From: Babylonia areolata | Taxonomy: Eukaryota; Mollusca; Gastropoda; Neogastropoda; Buccinidae | Assembly (NCBI RefSeq): GCF_041734735.1 | Contig: NC_134883.1 | Location: forward strand, 35,079,266-35,143,265 | DNA: 64,000 nucleotides | Reading direction: 5' to 3' | Shown here: positions 25,530 through 36,539 of the stretch, in pieces | Layout of the letters: each line of letters opens with the position of its first letter | Numbering within the stretch: the stretch's first letter is position 1 | Position numbers and translations under genes: made by a program | Notes under the pieces: generated by a model | The model's database searches: none | Seen by the model: only the letters and a program-made list of their open reading frames with translations | What the model was told of the DNA's origin: nothing

Positions 25530-25690
25530 TTTTCCTAACATACTTACCGTGACCTACCAGTGCAGACTTCTGCAGGGTGTCTGATTCCTGTCCCGTGCAA
25601 ACTACTACCTGCCTATGCAGAGAAAACTAAAGTAGCTACAGCCAATAACCTCCTGGAAGTAGGCTACCTCTCCTCTGTACGTGCCTGTGA
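25530..25690 (+). repeat. Unclassified interspersed repeat, copy 1
   Basis: It shares ACCAGTGCAGACT, TCTGATTCCTGTCC and AACCTCC-GGAAGTAGG in the same order and spacing with the reverse complement of 36195-36345. There are no terminal repeats or coding frame to tell its class. Confidence 0.65.
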
Positions 25691-25859
25691 TCACACTGAT
25701 TGGCCTTCGAGATGACTTGCTAATCTCGTTAGAGTGGTCAAGGTGTCAACCGATGAACAAGTATCGAGCCTTTCCAATCAAAGCGAGGAATGGAAATGCG
25801 TACCCTGTGGGGTTTCCTAAAGTCAGCTAGAGGGCAGACAGTTTATTATGAGAGCCTCA

Positions 25860-28080
25860 AGAAATGTATGAGGGCAGGCAGAGGCTGAACCTCAATGCAA
25901 GGAGGTGCACGTGGCCTGAACCTATGAGTCAACATCGGTTGTGGGCCAAATGGGAAAGAGATAATTGTGTTTGAAGGGATCTGCGTCTCCAAACAGAAGC
26001 AGCCCACCAGGATGTTCGGCTTGCCTGAGGCGTGACCGTCAGATCTGTAGAGCTCCTCCATGTGAGCTGACAGGTGATGGGTGCGCCCCCCTTCCTTTTT
26101 TTTTATAGCTGCAAAAGGCGACAATGGCTTGTTGGCTGATTACAGAATGGCAGGCATTATGTTACAAGAGACTTGAAGACTTGGTGGCTTCTCTGCCCGG
26201 GTGTGGTATGTTGGATCAACATGCGGAATGTCGTAGGCAGTCAATAAGTGGGTTGGATCAGGCTGTGGGAGTGTGCTTCTGGTGACTCTAGGCCATGGAG
26301 TCTCTTTTTGTGGTGGGGTTCCTAATGGAAGAGGTGGTCTCCATGAGGAAAGTTTGTACTGAAGGCACTAACTGAGAAATGGGACTAGATCCATGACTGA
26401 CGTCTGGACCTGTGTGGTTTGCTTGAAAGTCTGGGATGGAGCTGTGAGGGGCATTTGGGACAGAATGGCTGTAAATCTGCTGTACTAGCCATTGAAGGGC
26501 ACAAATCAGCTTGAGTAAAACAGGAAACGGCTGTTGTGTGCTTGAGGTATGAAGGTGGTCACCAAGTATGTTCTGCTGAAATGTAAAGAAGCCAGACGGA
26601 TGCAACGTGGTCTTGTGGGGCAACCGTGTGCCTGAAAGACATGGTGCTTGCTGCAGAGGACCCGATAGTCGGCGAAAAGGATGGTGGCTTCAGAGCACAT
26701 ATCCCCTGGTGTGACGTTTCCTCGCTGTAAAGGGAGGAGTGTCATGCTGCATGTTGGAGTCCATGGTTCAATGCCACCGCAACCGACACGGGTGAATACA
26801 GCCACAAGGGGAATAATTATAACGTACTTAGTGCCGTGGGCATCCCTACCCGAATCAGTCGCCATTGGATGCGAGATGGTCAGGGCATGTGGCATGACAG
26901 CACCATAAGCCAGTGTCACGGACGTCGTGGACGAATATTGAGGGGGTGGCAAATCCGTCAGCTTGCCATGGGATGTGTGTCCCCCTGTTGCTTAACGGTG
27001 GTCCAACCTTGCGAATTGCTCCTGCAAGAGGACTGACCGTCAGCTTTTGTGTGTCGACAGATAAAGGGATAGACAAGATCAGCCCGAGCACTGCCGAGTG
27101 GCAGGAACGAGTTATAAAGAAGCACTCCGACGTGGAAGTGTCAATATTAGTCTGGGTAACAGCAGAATCCAGCAATGGGCCAGAAGAAACCAGCACTGCC
27201 GAAGTTCAATGGGCCGTGCATGCACCTGCTCTGTGGTCAAGGGGCGGTACAGGCACAAGGGAGGTAACTGCAGCGTTCACTGGCACGGGCGTCGAAGCGG
27301 AAGTTGCCTCCCTTGAATTCGATGTTGCGGACAAGGGGAAGGTGCACATGTATGGGTTTGTGTCCCCTTGTGGTTCACCTTCCTCCTTACCCAGAGGGAG
27401 GGCATCCTGACTCACCTCAGTCGCCACTGAATGTGAGACGGTCAGGGTATGCCACATGCGGGACACGGATACGTTGTCTGGCCGCCATCACGGACGAAAA
27501 ACATACCGGATCGAGTGTGCTGAGCAGCAGACTTATGTCCATGTTGGTTCCCCATAGGGAACGTATGTGCATTGAAAATTTGGGCATCGGGAAAGAGACA
27601 AGAGGAAGGTGACTTGTGCACTGCCGACTGGCAGGGCCAAGAAAATGCGGAGCGCGGACGCCAATCAATCGAGTTAAAAAAATAAACAGCACAACTGACC
27701 TTTGTGTGGGTAAACAAACCCAGAAATGGCACCGGAGGAGTTGTAGGAGATGGTTGTGGTCTGGTGTCAACCAGAGGGAGTGGAAGAGGCATGGAAAAGC
27801 CGCAAGGCTTAATTTCTGCCCCAAATACTGTACCTGTACCTGTACCTGTTCGAGTCATATTTGTTGTTGCACGCTCTCGAACTCGGCTGACAGGTTGTTT
27901 AGATAAGACTCCTGCAGTCGCAGCAGTGTGTGCCAGCGTCAAGAAAAATGTAAAACAAAACCAAAGCTGGTGTTGCCGGCCGCAATTCATAGCCACGATT
28001 CAACTTTTCAGGCTTTATAGTTTGGCTGCTATCGTGGCTGCCATGCTGTTTACAGAACCATAGTAACGGTTGTTCTGGCG
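25860..28080. other. GC-richer island of unknown nature with a diverged 0.55-kb tandem duplication
   Basis: Composition differs from the AT-rich surroundings. Two blocks are related as direct repeats about 530-565 bases apart. CAGTCGCCATTGGATGCGAG at about 26858 matches CAGTCGCCACTGAATGTGAG at about 27420, each followed by GGTCAGGG-ATG. GCACTGCCGAGTGGCAGG at about 27090 matches GCACTGCCGACTGGCAGG at about 27619. Open stretches occur on both strands, but none matches a family I know. It could be an unrecognised transposon or a fast-evolving gene. Confidence 0.45.
27730..27990 (-). CDS. Possible first exon of an unknown secreted protein
   Basis: On the minus strand an ATG at 27990 opens a frame starting MNCGRQHQLWFCFTFFLTLA, then HTAATAGVL, a plausible signal peptide. 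A Thr/Pro-rich segment follows (RTGTGTGTVFG, MPLPLPLVDTRPQPSPTTPP). TATAAAG lies about 25 bases upstream on the same strand (around 28012-28018). The frame remains open to 27442. A potential GTCAGT donor appears after LFTHTK near 27705. I recognise no family. The evidence is only composition and these signals, so it may be chance. Confidence 0.2.
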
Positions 28081-28084
28081 ATTC

Positions 28085-28435
28085 CGAAATAAGATTTTGC
28101 TATGCTCATTGCTGCTGTAATATTGTGGAAAATTTTATAAAGTACAAAGTAATCAAATAAAATATAATGATGGTCATCTATTTTAATTTGATCAAAATTC
28201 GTCATTGCTGCCAAAAAAGGACCAAAATCATATTCCGATACTGTATAGAGATTATTACTATCCTGCAATCCCTTTCTTTCACATTGACAGTGTGCTCGGG
28301 CCATAGACATATAGTGTAGATGTGAAACATATACCTCAGTGGTCCAGGCTGGCATTGGATTTCTGTTCTCAGTCAAGGCCGACGAGATCATGTCGTGCAT
28401 TCCAAACTCAAATAGCTTCTCTTTTTTTTCTTGAT
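28085..28435. other. AT-rich DNA with no gene recognised
   Basis: One minus-strand open stretch of 116 codons (28050-28400) has ordinary composition but no recognisable motif, start context or splice partner. Confidence 0.4.
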
Positions 28436-28439
28436 TATT

Positions 28440-29725
28440 GCAGGAAAATATACAAATAAGATGTCGTAGAAAATTGTACTCAAACCTGGTCTGACTTGTT
28501 AATTGAGAAAAAGTTCATGAAAGCAAAAGCTGCACGGGATTTACAAATCGAGGAAAACTGCTCATTAAAAGAAATATTAGTAACATACACAACACAAAAT
28601 ATATTCACTTCATGGAAGTGTTATCTGTTGAATATGTTCTTTATGGTTTGTGCCAAAGTCGTTCATGCAGATTTTGAACACCTCCAGAGGACTAAAAACA
28701 GTGCCATAAAATGGTACTGCCCAAAATGTATGGAAGAATTGACACAGGCATCAGATCCCAATGACAAACTGGCTCAAACCGAAGCCAAGGTAAAAACTGA
28801 TAAAAATTGTTGAAACTCTGCAGACACAGAATCAGATGATTCTGAGCATGTTGCAGAGTACAGGAGGAAGCATCAATGAGCAAATTAAGGCTCAGATTCA
28901 AGAATACTTTGAAGAGGAGAAAGAAAGGGACATGCGAAAGAACAATTTGGTCATTTTCAATGTTGATGAAAATGATTTCACTGGGGAAAAAGAAAGGGAA
29001 ACGGATGGGGCACTTATGAAGGAAGTGTGCCAGGAGATTTGCCCTGATGTGGCACCAAAACTAGCAGAATTTAAGGTCATGTGTCTGGGAAGAAAGCCTG
29101 AGAAAAATTCTGCCAGGAAGCCCAGACTAATCAAAATAATTTTCCCTGATGTTAGTTCCAAAGAGATGGTCCTTAACAAATCAAAACACCTCAGAAACCA
29201 TGAGAAACAGTCTTTCCGCAAAATGGTTATTGTACCAGATAAGACCAAAAAACAAAGAGAAGGTGACAAAAAACTGTACATGGAGATGAAAAGGCAGAGG
29301 GAAGAGGAGGGACTGGATGTCATCATCAGAAATGGCAAAATCATTCCCAGACCCAAACCCGGCCATGATGAAAATGACAGAGCTAGTAACACTGGGGTGC
29401 CAAGTTCAGAGCACTGACTCAAGAATACCAAAAGAAATGCTGTAAATAATGTAAATAGTGCAAATAAAAAAGATCTGAAAGTTACAAATAACAAGAGCAA
29501 TGGTAATGTAAGGGGTGATAGTTACAGTCCTGAAGGTCTGAAGTTTTTATTATTAAACGCTGATAGTAATGGAAACAAATAACAAGAACTGAATGCCTTG
29601 GCTTGGGATTTAAATCCTGACAAGTCATTATTGCAATTACTGAACTGAAGCCAAAGACCCTGAGACCTGACTGTGGATGAGAACCTGTAATTGATGGATA
29701 TGTTTTATATACAATGAGGCTGGGC
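28440..29725 (+). mobile_element. CR1-like LINE, part 1: ORF1 and start of ORF2
   Basis: A decayed PHD-type finger comes first (IKWYCPKCMEEL at about 28708-28743, preceded by an H-x-D/C stretch), as in CR1-like ORF1 proteins. Next is an open frame 28836-29417 with RKNNLVIFNVDEND and an E/K-rich helical tail. ORF2 then begins near 29540 with LLNADS-type and ELNALAWDLNPD sequence, the start of the endonuclease. The copy is interrupted at 29726 by an inverted RTE fragment. It contains scattered stops. Confidence 0.75.
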
Positions 29726-30716
29726 GGGGGGGAGGGGGGGGGTGGGGGGGGTGTCCATCGAGATCGATGATGACCATCGTTGTCATCCAGCTGGGGGATG
29801 GGGGGGAGGGTGGTGAGGGGGGGTGGGGGGGGTGATGCTCATGAATCTATCTGTGAATGCACAGATGGCTTAAAAGTCCAATCTGCGCACGAAATGTTTG
29901 CTGACAGTTGGGGCAGACAAAGACAGGCATATCATTGTCAGGGAGCTTGTTTGCCCGTGACTTTCTGGCCTGCCTCTCCTGAACAGCTGCAGCAGTCCTG
30001 TTGGCCTCGCACAACTTGGCGCCTTTGTGCACAGCACCGCGCCATTTGTCACGGTCCACTGCAGATTCCTCCCAGGAGTCAGGGTTGATATCAAACACTT
30101 TCAGAGAGACTTTCAGAGTATCTCTGAAGCACTTCTTCTGACCTCCATGTGATCTCTTCCCTTGTTGCAGCTTGCCATAGAAGAGCCTTTTGGGCAGCTG
30201 ATGGTCTGGCATGCGCGCCACGTGTCCAGCCCAACGAAGCTGGGACTGCATCAGAATGGTGAAGATGCTGAGAAGGGTGGCTTTTGCAAGCACCTCCGTG
30301 TCTGGGGTCCTGTCTTGCCACTTGATGCTCAGTAGCTTCCTGAGGCATGTTGTGTGGAAGTGGTTCAGTTTCTTGGCATGTCGTTGGTACACTGTCGAAG
30401 TTTCATAGGCGTACAGTAGTGTGGGGAGAACTACTGCTCTGTAGACCTTTAGCTTGGTCTCAAGACCAATGCCTCTTCTGTTCCAGACATTTGCATAGAG
30501 TCTACCAAAGGTTGCGCTTGCTCTTGCAATCCTGACGTTCACTTCATCGTCGATGGTCGCATTTCGTGACAGTATGTGAACCGCTCCACCGCACTGAGTC
30601 TCTGACCGTTGACTGTGATGTTGGGCTCAACGTGAGGTTTCCCTGAGGCTGGCTGATGGAGAACTTCAGTTTTCCTCGTGCTGATGGTAAGGCCGAAGTT
30701 CCTGCTGGCAGTGGCT
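29726..30716 (-). mobile_element. RTE-like LINE, 5'-truncated inverted copy
   Basis: It is the minus-strand copy of the last ~930 bases of the RTE coding region at 24220-25099 plus the 3' tail. It includes RWAGHVARMPDHQLPKRLF and the C2H2 finger VCPNCQQTF...LSHLCIHR. Relative to the first copy, 13 bases are missing near 30571, shifting the frame. GGCTGG is present on both sides (29728 region and 30713 region), which fits a target-site duplication in the CR1-like LINE. Confidence 0.9.
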
Positions 30717-31350
30717 GGCTTATTTGCAATGACAAATTTGAATGTGGTGCATAATACACAGCTGGAAGAAGTCTTCAGTCCCCCTGTCTTTTGCTCCATT
30801 GCACTTGAAAATGAGGAATTAAAAGTTGGAGTTGCATATAGATCTTCCAGTAGTTCATTAGAAGAAAATAAGAAATTAATAAAATGTGTATCGCTGTTTT
30901 TTGAAGGCACAGGTAAGAAAGTGTTGATGGGTGATTTTAATTATCCAGATATCGATTGGGAACACGTTTGATGGAGCTTTCAGAGCCTTCTGTGATGTCT
31001 ATCTCCACTGATTAACAGAGGAATTTCACCAAACATTTGTGCATATTTCAGGAGGTGGACAACCACTGACTGGAAACGTGTGTACCAAACACATAGACCA
31101 TCCTGCTTCAAAATTTCTTAAAGTATTGCAAGATAATTTTGTGGTACAGTTTGTTATGGAACCAACACATTTTCATGGTAATCAAACAGCAAATATTTTG
31201 GATTTGGTTTTAGCAAACTGAGATGACTTGGTTTATAACGTTTTATATTATCCCCCTATACTGGCTGTAGGTAAAAGTCACCACTCTAGTATTACTTTTG
31301 AAGTTGATCTTGGTCTTTCACTACCTGATAAGTCGAAAGGCAGACGCTTT

Positions 31351-31384
<34 letters not shown>

Positions 31385-31628
31385 TATATAAAGGTGATTA
31401 TGAGAAAATGAGGCATGCATTGGATGACATAAATTGGAAAGACTTTGGAACTCAGATCTGTGGATGAGTGTTGGTCTTGCATTACTGATAAATTGAAGGA
31501 ATTACAAGATAAGTATGTGCCATCTAAAGAGTTTTGGACTGGAAGCAACAGTTACAAAAAGACTGTCCCACTTTCTGTTTTGGAAAAGATATGATTGAAA
31601 AGAAAGACTTTCAGATGGTATAAGAAGT
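30717..31628 (+). mobile_element. CR1-like LINE, part 2: endonuclease region
   Basis: It continues the endonuclease: LNVVHNTQLEEVF, ELKVGVAYRSSSSS, VLMGDFNYPDIDWEH. After a 108-bp insertion come KFLKVLQDNFVVQFVMEPTH, NILDLVLAN and KSHHSSITFEVDL. A (TA)n tract lies at 31351-31391. The reading resumes after the pogo-type element at 33648. Confidence 0.85.
30969..31076 (+). mobile_element. 108-bp dispersed cassette, copy 2
   Basis: It is inserted in the CR1-like endonuclease between the codons for DWEH and the downstream VCTKH-type sequence. ACGT stands on both sides, a possible 4-bp target duplication. It begins TTGATGGAGCTTTCAGAGCC and ends ACCACTGACTGGAA. The other copy is inverted at 20030-20137. 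Confidence 0.75.
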
Positions 31629-31926
31629 ACAGTATAGACCGGATGTATAAAACACCGGATGTATGAAAGTCTGCATGTATGAAAGGGGCAGGCAGGGTCC
31701 CGGCAGAAGCTACTCTTTGTTATTACTTAGCATTTTCCGGTTGTATGAAAATCGGATGTATAAAAGTCCGGTTGTATGAAAGCAAATCTCTGGTCCCGAG
31801 CAGCACAAATGCGCTGTTGCAAGACCGGTTGTAAGAAAACGAAACCGAAAGTAGACCAAATTCACCAAAGTGTGGTAAATTCCCCGTAAAATTATTTCCC
31901 CTTCCATAGCGACTCGATCTTGCAAA

Positions 31927-32216
31927 ATGGCGGACCTGCACCGCAAAGCGAAAGGTACAGGCAAACGCAGAGTGTTGACATTGTCTGAGCGCCTTAAAAT
32001 CATAAAGGCAGTAGAGGACAGTCCATTCAAATCCCGAACACAGATGGCCATTAATTTAGGTGTCCCCCTGCCAACGCTGTCAAATATCATGAAAGACAAG
32101 AACAAATATCTTGCTCAGGCAAGAAGTGGCGATATTGTGACGACGAGCAAGCGGGCACGGAGCTCTCAGCTGGCGTCTGTGGACAAAGCGTTGCTGGACT
32201 GGTTTACGTCATGCAG
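31927..32216 (+). CDS. HTH exon of a CENP-B/pogo-type transposase
   Basis: ATG at 31927 starts MADLHRKAKGTG. A Psq-type helix-turn-helix follows (KRRVLTLSERLKIIKAVED, AINLGVPLPTLSNIMKDK). Next comes the beginning of the CENP-B-type second HTH (KRARSSQLASVDKALLDWF). ATGCAG followed by GTGGGC at 32217 is a possible donor, so the frame may be the first exon of a split transposase. No downstream exon with DDE residues was found inside the element. It lies about 290 bases inside the left terminus. Confidence 0.7.
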
Positions 32217-33059
32217 GTGGGCTATTCTTATTTTTTATTTATGAATTTTTATTTGTTGATTGATTTGAAACTGTATGTTCATACTGTCCGCGCTCTAAAA
32301 GTGGGTATCAGTGTCTCACAGTGTGTGTATGTGTGTGTACGTGTGCACGTACGCACACTGACGTGTGCGCGCATGCGTGCGTGATAGTGTGTGTGTGTGT
32401 CTGTGTGTGTGTGTGTCTGTCTGCCTGTCTATCTTCCTGTCTCGGTGCCCGTGCCCCTGTATTTTTAACCTACACATATATGCCTTGAGCCATCCGCATA
32501 TGCAATATGACTTCAATGTGCCCAGCAGTTTGCTTGGAAATTGGTAGCAGTACATTGGTAGTAAAAAGTTTGCGACCGCATAACGGGGGCAATACAAGTG
32601 TGTGTGTGTGTGTGTGCGTGCGTGTCAGTGTGTGTGCGTGAGCGCATCAGTGTGTGTGTGTGTGAGGGGAAGGGGGAGGAAGTGGTGGGGGTGCAGTAGT
32701 TGGGTGTGTGTATGGGGTGCGTAGCTATGTGCCCTCGTCTCTGCTCCCAGCACTCAAAAAACGTCTCTATCTGCCCTAAACTCAGTTATATTTTTAAGGT
32801 ACAGTGTTCTATGTGCGCCCATCTCTATGTGCCCCCATCTGTCTATTTCTGTCAAAGAGTGTTAGAGTATTTTGCATCTATACTGTAGCGCTACGGATGT
32901 CATTTTGGTTCATAATAATGTTTATTTATAGCTTGATTGAAATACTATTTATTAGAACGAACAAAACAATTTTTTTGGTAATATTTTGTTGAATAAGAAA
33001 AAAAGTAAATTTTTTTAATTTAATCAACATACTGTGATGTTGAGAAAGAAAACCACACC

Positions 33060-33214
33060 ACACACACACACACACACACACACACAAAGAGAGAGAGAGA
33101 GAACTCAGAAAATTTTATTTGCTACGTCAACGGCCCTTACAAAGATTCCACGACCAAAAACATCGTCAAAAGCGCAAAAGGGTTGTGGAGGGAACACACA
33201 CAATACAGTCGTGC

Positions 33215-33257
<43 letters not shown>

Positions 33258-33302
33258 GCACGCGCACACACACACGCACGGAGGGAGGGTTGGGGGGGGG
33301 GG
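33060..33302. repeat. CA/GA/CG microsatellite cluster and G-run
   Basis: (CA)n at 33058-33086, (GA)n at 33089-33101, (CA)n(CG)n at 33216-33274 and a G12 run at 33291-33305, inside the pogo-type element. Cys/Val- or His/Thr-rich frames here are artefacts. Confidence 0.9.
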
Positions 33303-33647
33303 GGGAGTGCACGGCACATGCAAAGCAGAACAGTTCCCACAAACAGTTGCTCTTTCTACCGGTTGTCCTGACTGTGTGTATGTAAGTACATGTACTTTTC
33401 CACTTGTTATTCACAAACCTTTTCTTCTTACTAGGATATGTATGAAAACATTTAAACATAAAAAAAGTAAATACAAAAATAACATGAAAAAAATCTACTT
33501 TTATCAAGTAAAAGACGCGTGGCCGGATGTATGAAAGTCGATCCTCAATATTTTCATACATCCGGTTATCCGCTTGTAGTAAAGACCGGATGTATGGAAG
33601 ACAAAAAGTGGGTCCCGACGACTTTCTTACATCCGGTCTTGACTGTA

Positions 33648-35605
33648 CAGGACAAATGAAAATTATAATGCTTATGCACATGCTCAAAATCAGGTTAAGA
33701 GGGCATGACGAAAGGCTACCAAGGAAAAAGAGATGTCTATTGCAAAGAACATTAAAAGTGACCCAAAGAGACTGTTTAATTATACTGCATCACGAACTAA
33801 ACCAAAGGAGATTATTCCGAACTTAAGCACACCTGGTGGAACTTTACCTAACAATGACAAAGAAAAGGCTGAGGTCCTAAATTTGTTTTTCTCTAGTGTT
33901 TTCACAGTGGAAGATGTCACCAATGTTCCTTCTTTTGAGTCAGAATGCAAGGCTTCAACAGATTATGTTGAAGTTTCAGAAAAGATGATTAGTGACAAAC
34001 TTTCACAGTTAAAAGTGAATAAAGCCATTGGTCCTGATGGAATACACCCTTATTAGCTAAAAGAATTGCATAATAGTTTAGCTATTCCCTTAAAGATTCT
34101 GTTTGTTAAAACTGTATCACATGGTAAGATGCCACAGGCATGGAAAGTAGCAGAAGTAAAACCAATATTTAAGAAAGGTAACAAACAAGACCCTGGAAAC
34201 TATCGACCAGTAAGTTTGATATCAGTTGTATGTAAAGTTTTTGAAGGTTTCACACGTGATACTTTGAATAAACATTTGATTGATAATGACTTACTGATTA
34301 TCAGTTTGGCTTTACCAGTGGTAGATCCTGTGTGACTCAGTTGCTGAATACTTTACATGACTGGATGCAGTCACTTGAAAATAATAAAGCAATGGATGCA
34401 ATTTATCTGGACTTACAGAAGGCGTTCGATAAAGTTCCACATAATAGGTTAATTGTTAAATTGCAAGGGTATGGTATTTGTGGTAAATTGTTGGAATGGA
34501 TAAAAGACTTCTTATATGAGAGAACACAGTATGTATCAGTAGGGACCGAGTCATCGTGTCCTGTTAAGGTGAGTAGTTGTGTTCCTCAAGGCAGTGTCTT
34601 GGGGCCCACACTCTTTGTATATTATATAAATGACATGCCTGACATACTAGACTGTTTTGTGAAAATCTTTGCAGATGATACAAAGATCTAAGAGGAGGTA
34701 GATTCTGATGTTGGTTGAATGAAGTTACAAGTTAGTATTGATAAATTAGTACACTGGACTGATAGATGGCAAATTAAATTTAATAGCAATAAATGTAAAG
34801 TTTTACACATAGGCAGACATAATCCACATTGTAAGTATTATATAGATGGTACGGACTTGCAGGAGACTTCATCAGAGAGAGATCTTGGAGTCATTGTTGA
34901 CTCTGGTCTCTCTTTTGATGTTCATGTTAATGAAACCATTAAAAAAAAGCCAATAGATTGACTGGTATGTTAGCTGGGAATATGCAGTGTAAAAGTAAAG
35001 ACATAATGGTGCCATTATTTAAGTCATTAGTCAGAATTAGTTACAATATGGGAATGTTGTTTGGAATACGGGCTTAGTAAAACATATAGACAGTACTGAA
35101 AATATTCAACGAAGATTTACTAAAAGAATCATAGGCTTTGCTGATATGGACTATGAAAATAGGTTGCAAGCACTTCAGTTACCTAGTTTAGAATATAGAA
35201 GACTGCGTGGTAATTTAAATAATAGAGATGTATAAAATGACTCATGGATTATATGACATTGAATGAGAACAGTGCCACAAGAGGCCATTCCTACAAACTA
35301 TTAAAAGTTTCAGTAAAAATTTCCAGATTTGCACATTTCTTTGCAAACAGAGTAACAAATGTTTGGAATAATTTGTCACAAGACGTTGTTTCCACAGGAA
35401 CTGTGAATACATTTAAAAATTATCTTGATATTCATTAAAAAAAAAAAAATTTAGATACAAAATTCATTTACATATTTACTGATTTTTCAAGCATTGCGCA
35501 CTCAATGTTGAAAAATGCACCAGACATGTGGGGACTCTCTTTTTCTTCCCCACTTCAAGCGGGCAAAAGGCCTTGTCAGGCCTGCACGCTTTGATATTGA
35601 TATGA
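33648..35605 (+). mobile_element. CR1-like LINE, part 3: reverse transcriptase and 3' end
   Basis: Motifs in order: NKAIGPDGIHPY, MPQAWKVAEVKPIFKKGN, NYRPVSLISVVCKVFE, IYLDLQKAFDKVPHNRL, CVPQGSVLGPTLFVYYINDM, FADDTK (34668-34685) and KCKVLHIGRHN, then the C-terminal part to about 35438. All catalytic Asp residues of the RT are present. Stops (for example right after FADDTKI, and after HPY) and shifts make it inactive. An A-run at 35438-35450 and a 3' region ending in TTTGATATTGATATGATATG close the element. Confidence 0.85.
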
Positions 35606-35609
35606 TATG

Positions 35610-36190
35610 GTTCATCAGAACAAAAATCCATGTGTGTGTTTGCATTCTAGTGGTGTAAATGACAAACTTTTCCTGGATCTGGTCTGTTTTATAACTTTGT
35701 ACAATGATATACAGCTGTACACTTTTGCAGCACTAAATGAGCTATCCTTCTTTCTCCTTTTCTGCCATGGTTCCGGAGTCATATCACTCAATCGGCCTTG
35801 CGGGGAAGGGAATGAGGGAGATGCGTCAGTAAACGAAACTGTAGAGTCAAGTCTGACAAGGTCAAGCATGCAACATCGAGCTCAGTGCAAGAAACCCGAA
35901 AGAAGAGCTGACCATCACTGTGAGAGAGCTCGAGGTAGAGGGCAATATAATCAAAATTGGTTCGCGACGTACAGATCCACGCTGGATCCAGATCCAGGGC
36001 CCTAACGATTGCGATTGCGCCTTAATTTTCGATCAATTGCACAAACAAGCTAAGTAAGTTTGTGACCTGTTAGTAGTCTTCGTTGTGAGATACAAAGCAT
36101 GAGCAAAGAATCGATAGACAGACAGAAAATACGAAAAAAAACTTAGTCTTGCTATGAGCACAGGAGCTGCCAGTGCGTCAAGATGGCTGC
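35610..36190. other. Unique DNA with no gene recognised
   Basis: A 132-codon open stretch (35607-36005, plus) has no recognisable motif and no splice partner. Nothing else was seen. Confidence 0.4.
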
Positions 36191-36194
36191 CGGA

Positions 36195-36345
36195 AAAAGT
36201 ATGGGATACAGAGGGGAGGTAACCTACTTCCGGGAGGTTATCGGCCATAGCTACTTTCTTTTTCTCCTCATGGGCGGGTAGTTGTTTCCACAGGACAGGA
36301 ATCAGACTCCCTGCCGGAGTCTGCACTGGTGGGTCACAGTAAAGT
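36195..36345 (-). repeat. Unclassified interspersed repeat, copy 2
   Basis: The reverse complement matches 25530-25690 over about 150 bases. The reading frame seen across it on the minus strand is not conserved in the other copy. Confidence 0.65.
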
Positions 36346-36424
36346 ATGTGTAGTAAAGCATTAATATCTTGTTCAAAGGATGTTATATTGTAATCTCATT
36401 TTTTAATCAAAAATTCATAATCAT

Positions 36425-36427
<3 letters not shown>

Positions 36428-36489
<62 letters not shown>
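36428..36489. repeat. (CA)n microsatellite with a TAACTAAC tail
   Basis: About 31 uninterrupted CA units followed by a short (CTAA)n stretch to 36526. Confidence 0.95.
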
Positions 36490-36492
<3 letters not shown>

Positions 36493-36539
36493 CTGACTAA
36501 CTAACTAACTAACTAATTAACTAACTAAAATGTATTTCA

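Larger units (their letters stand above)
31630..33645 (+). mobile_element. pogo/Tigger-type DNA transposon, internally degenerate
   Basis: TA flanks both ends (31628-31629 and 33646-33647). The termini read CAGTATAGACCGGATGTA and, reversed, CAGTCAAGACCGGATGTA, with the CAGT start usual in pogo/Tigger elements. Variants of CCGGATGTATGAAA are iterated several times inside each end (about 31637-31840 and 33530-33640). The interior holds one HTH exon and then GT/CA-rich sequence and unique DNA (32217-33520) in which I see no DDE catalytic domain. Removing it restores the CR1-like LINE around it. Confidence 0.8.

Noticed and set aside
25860-28080. Terminal repeats of a larger retroelement as an explanation for the 0.55-kb direct repeats
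   Set aside because: The repeats are adjacent and strongly diverged, with no coding region between them, so nothing supports that reading.
31927-32216. A host CENP-B-like or Psq gene
   Set aside because: The frame lies within TA-flanked inverted termini of a pogo-type element inserted into a LINE, so a transposase origin is simpler.
35607-36005. A 132-codon plus-strand gene
   Set aside because: No recognisable domain, weak start and no splice partner; composition gives no support.
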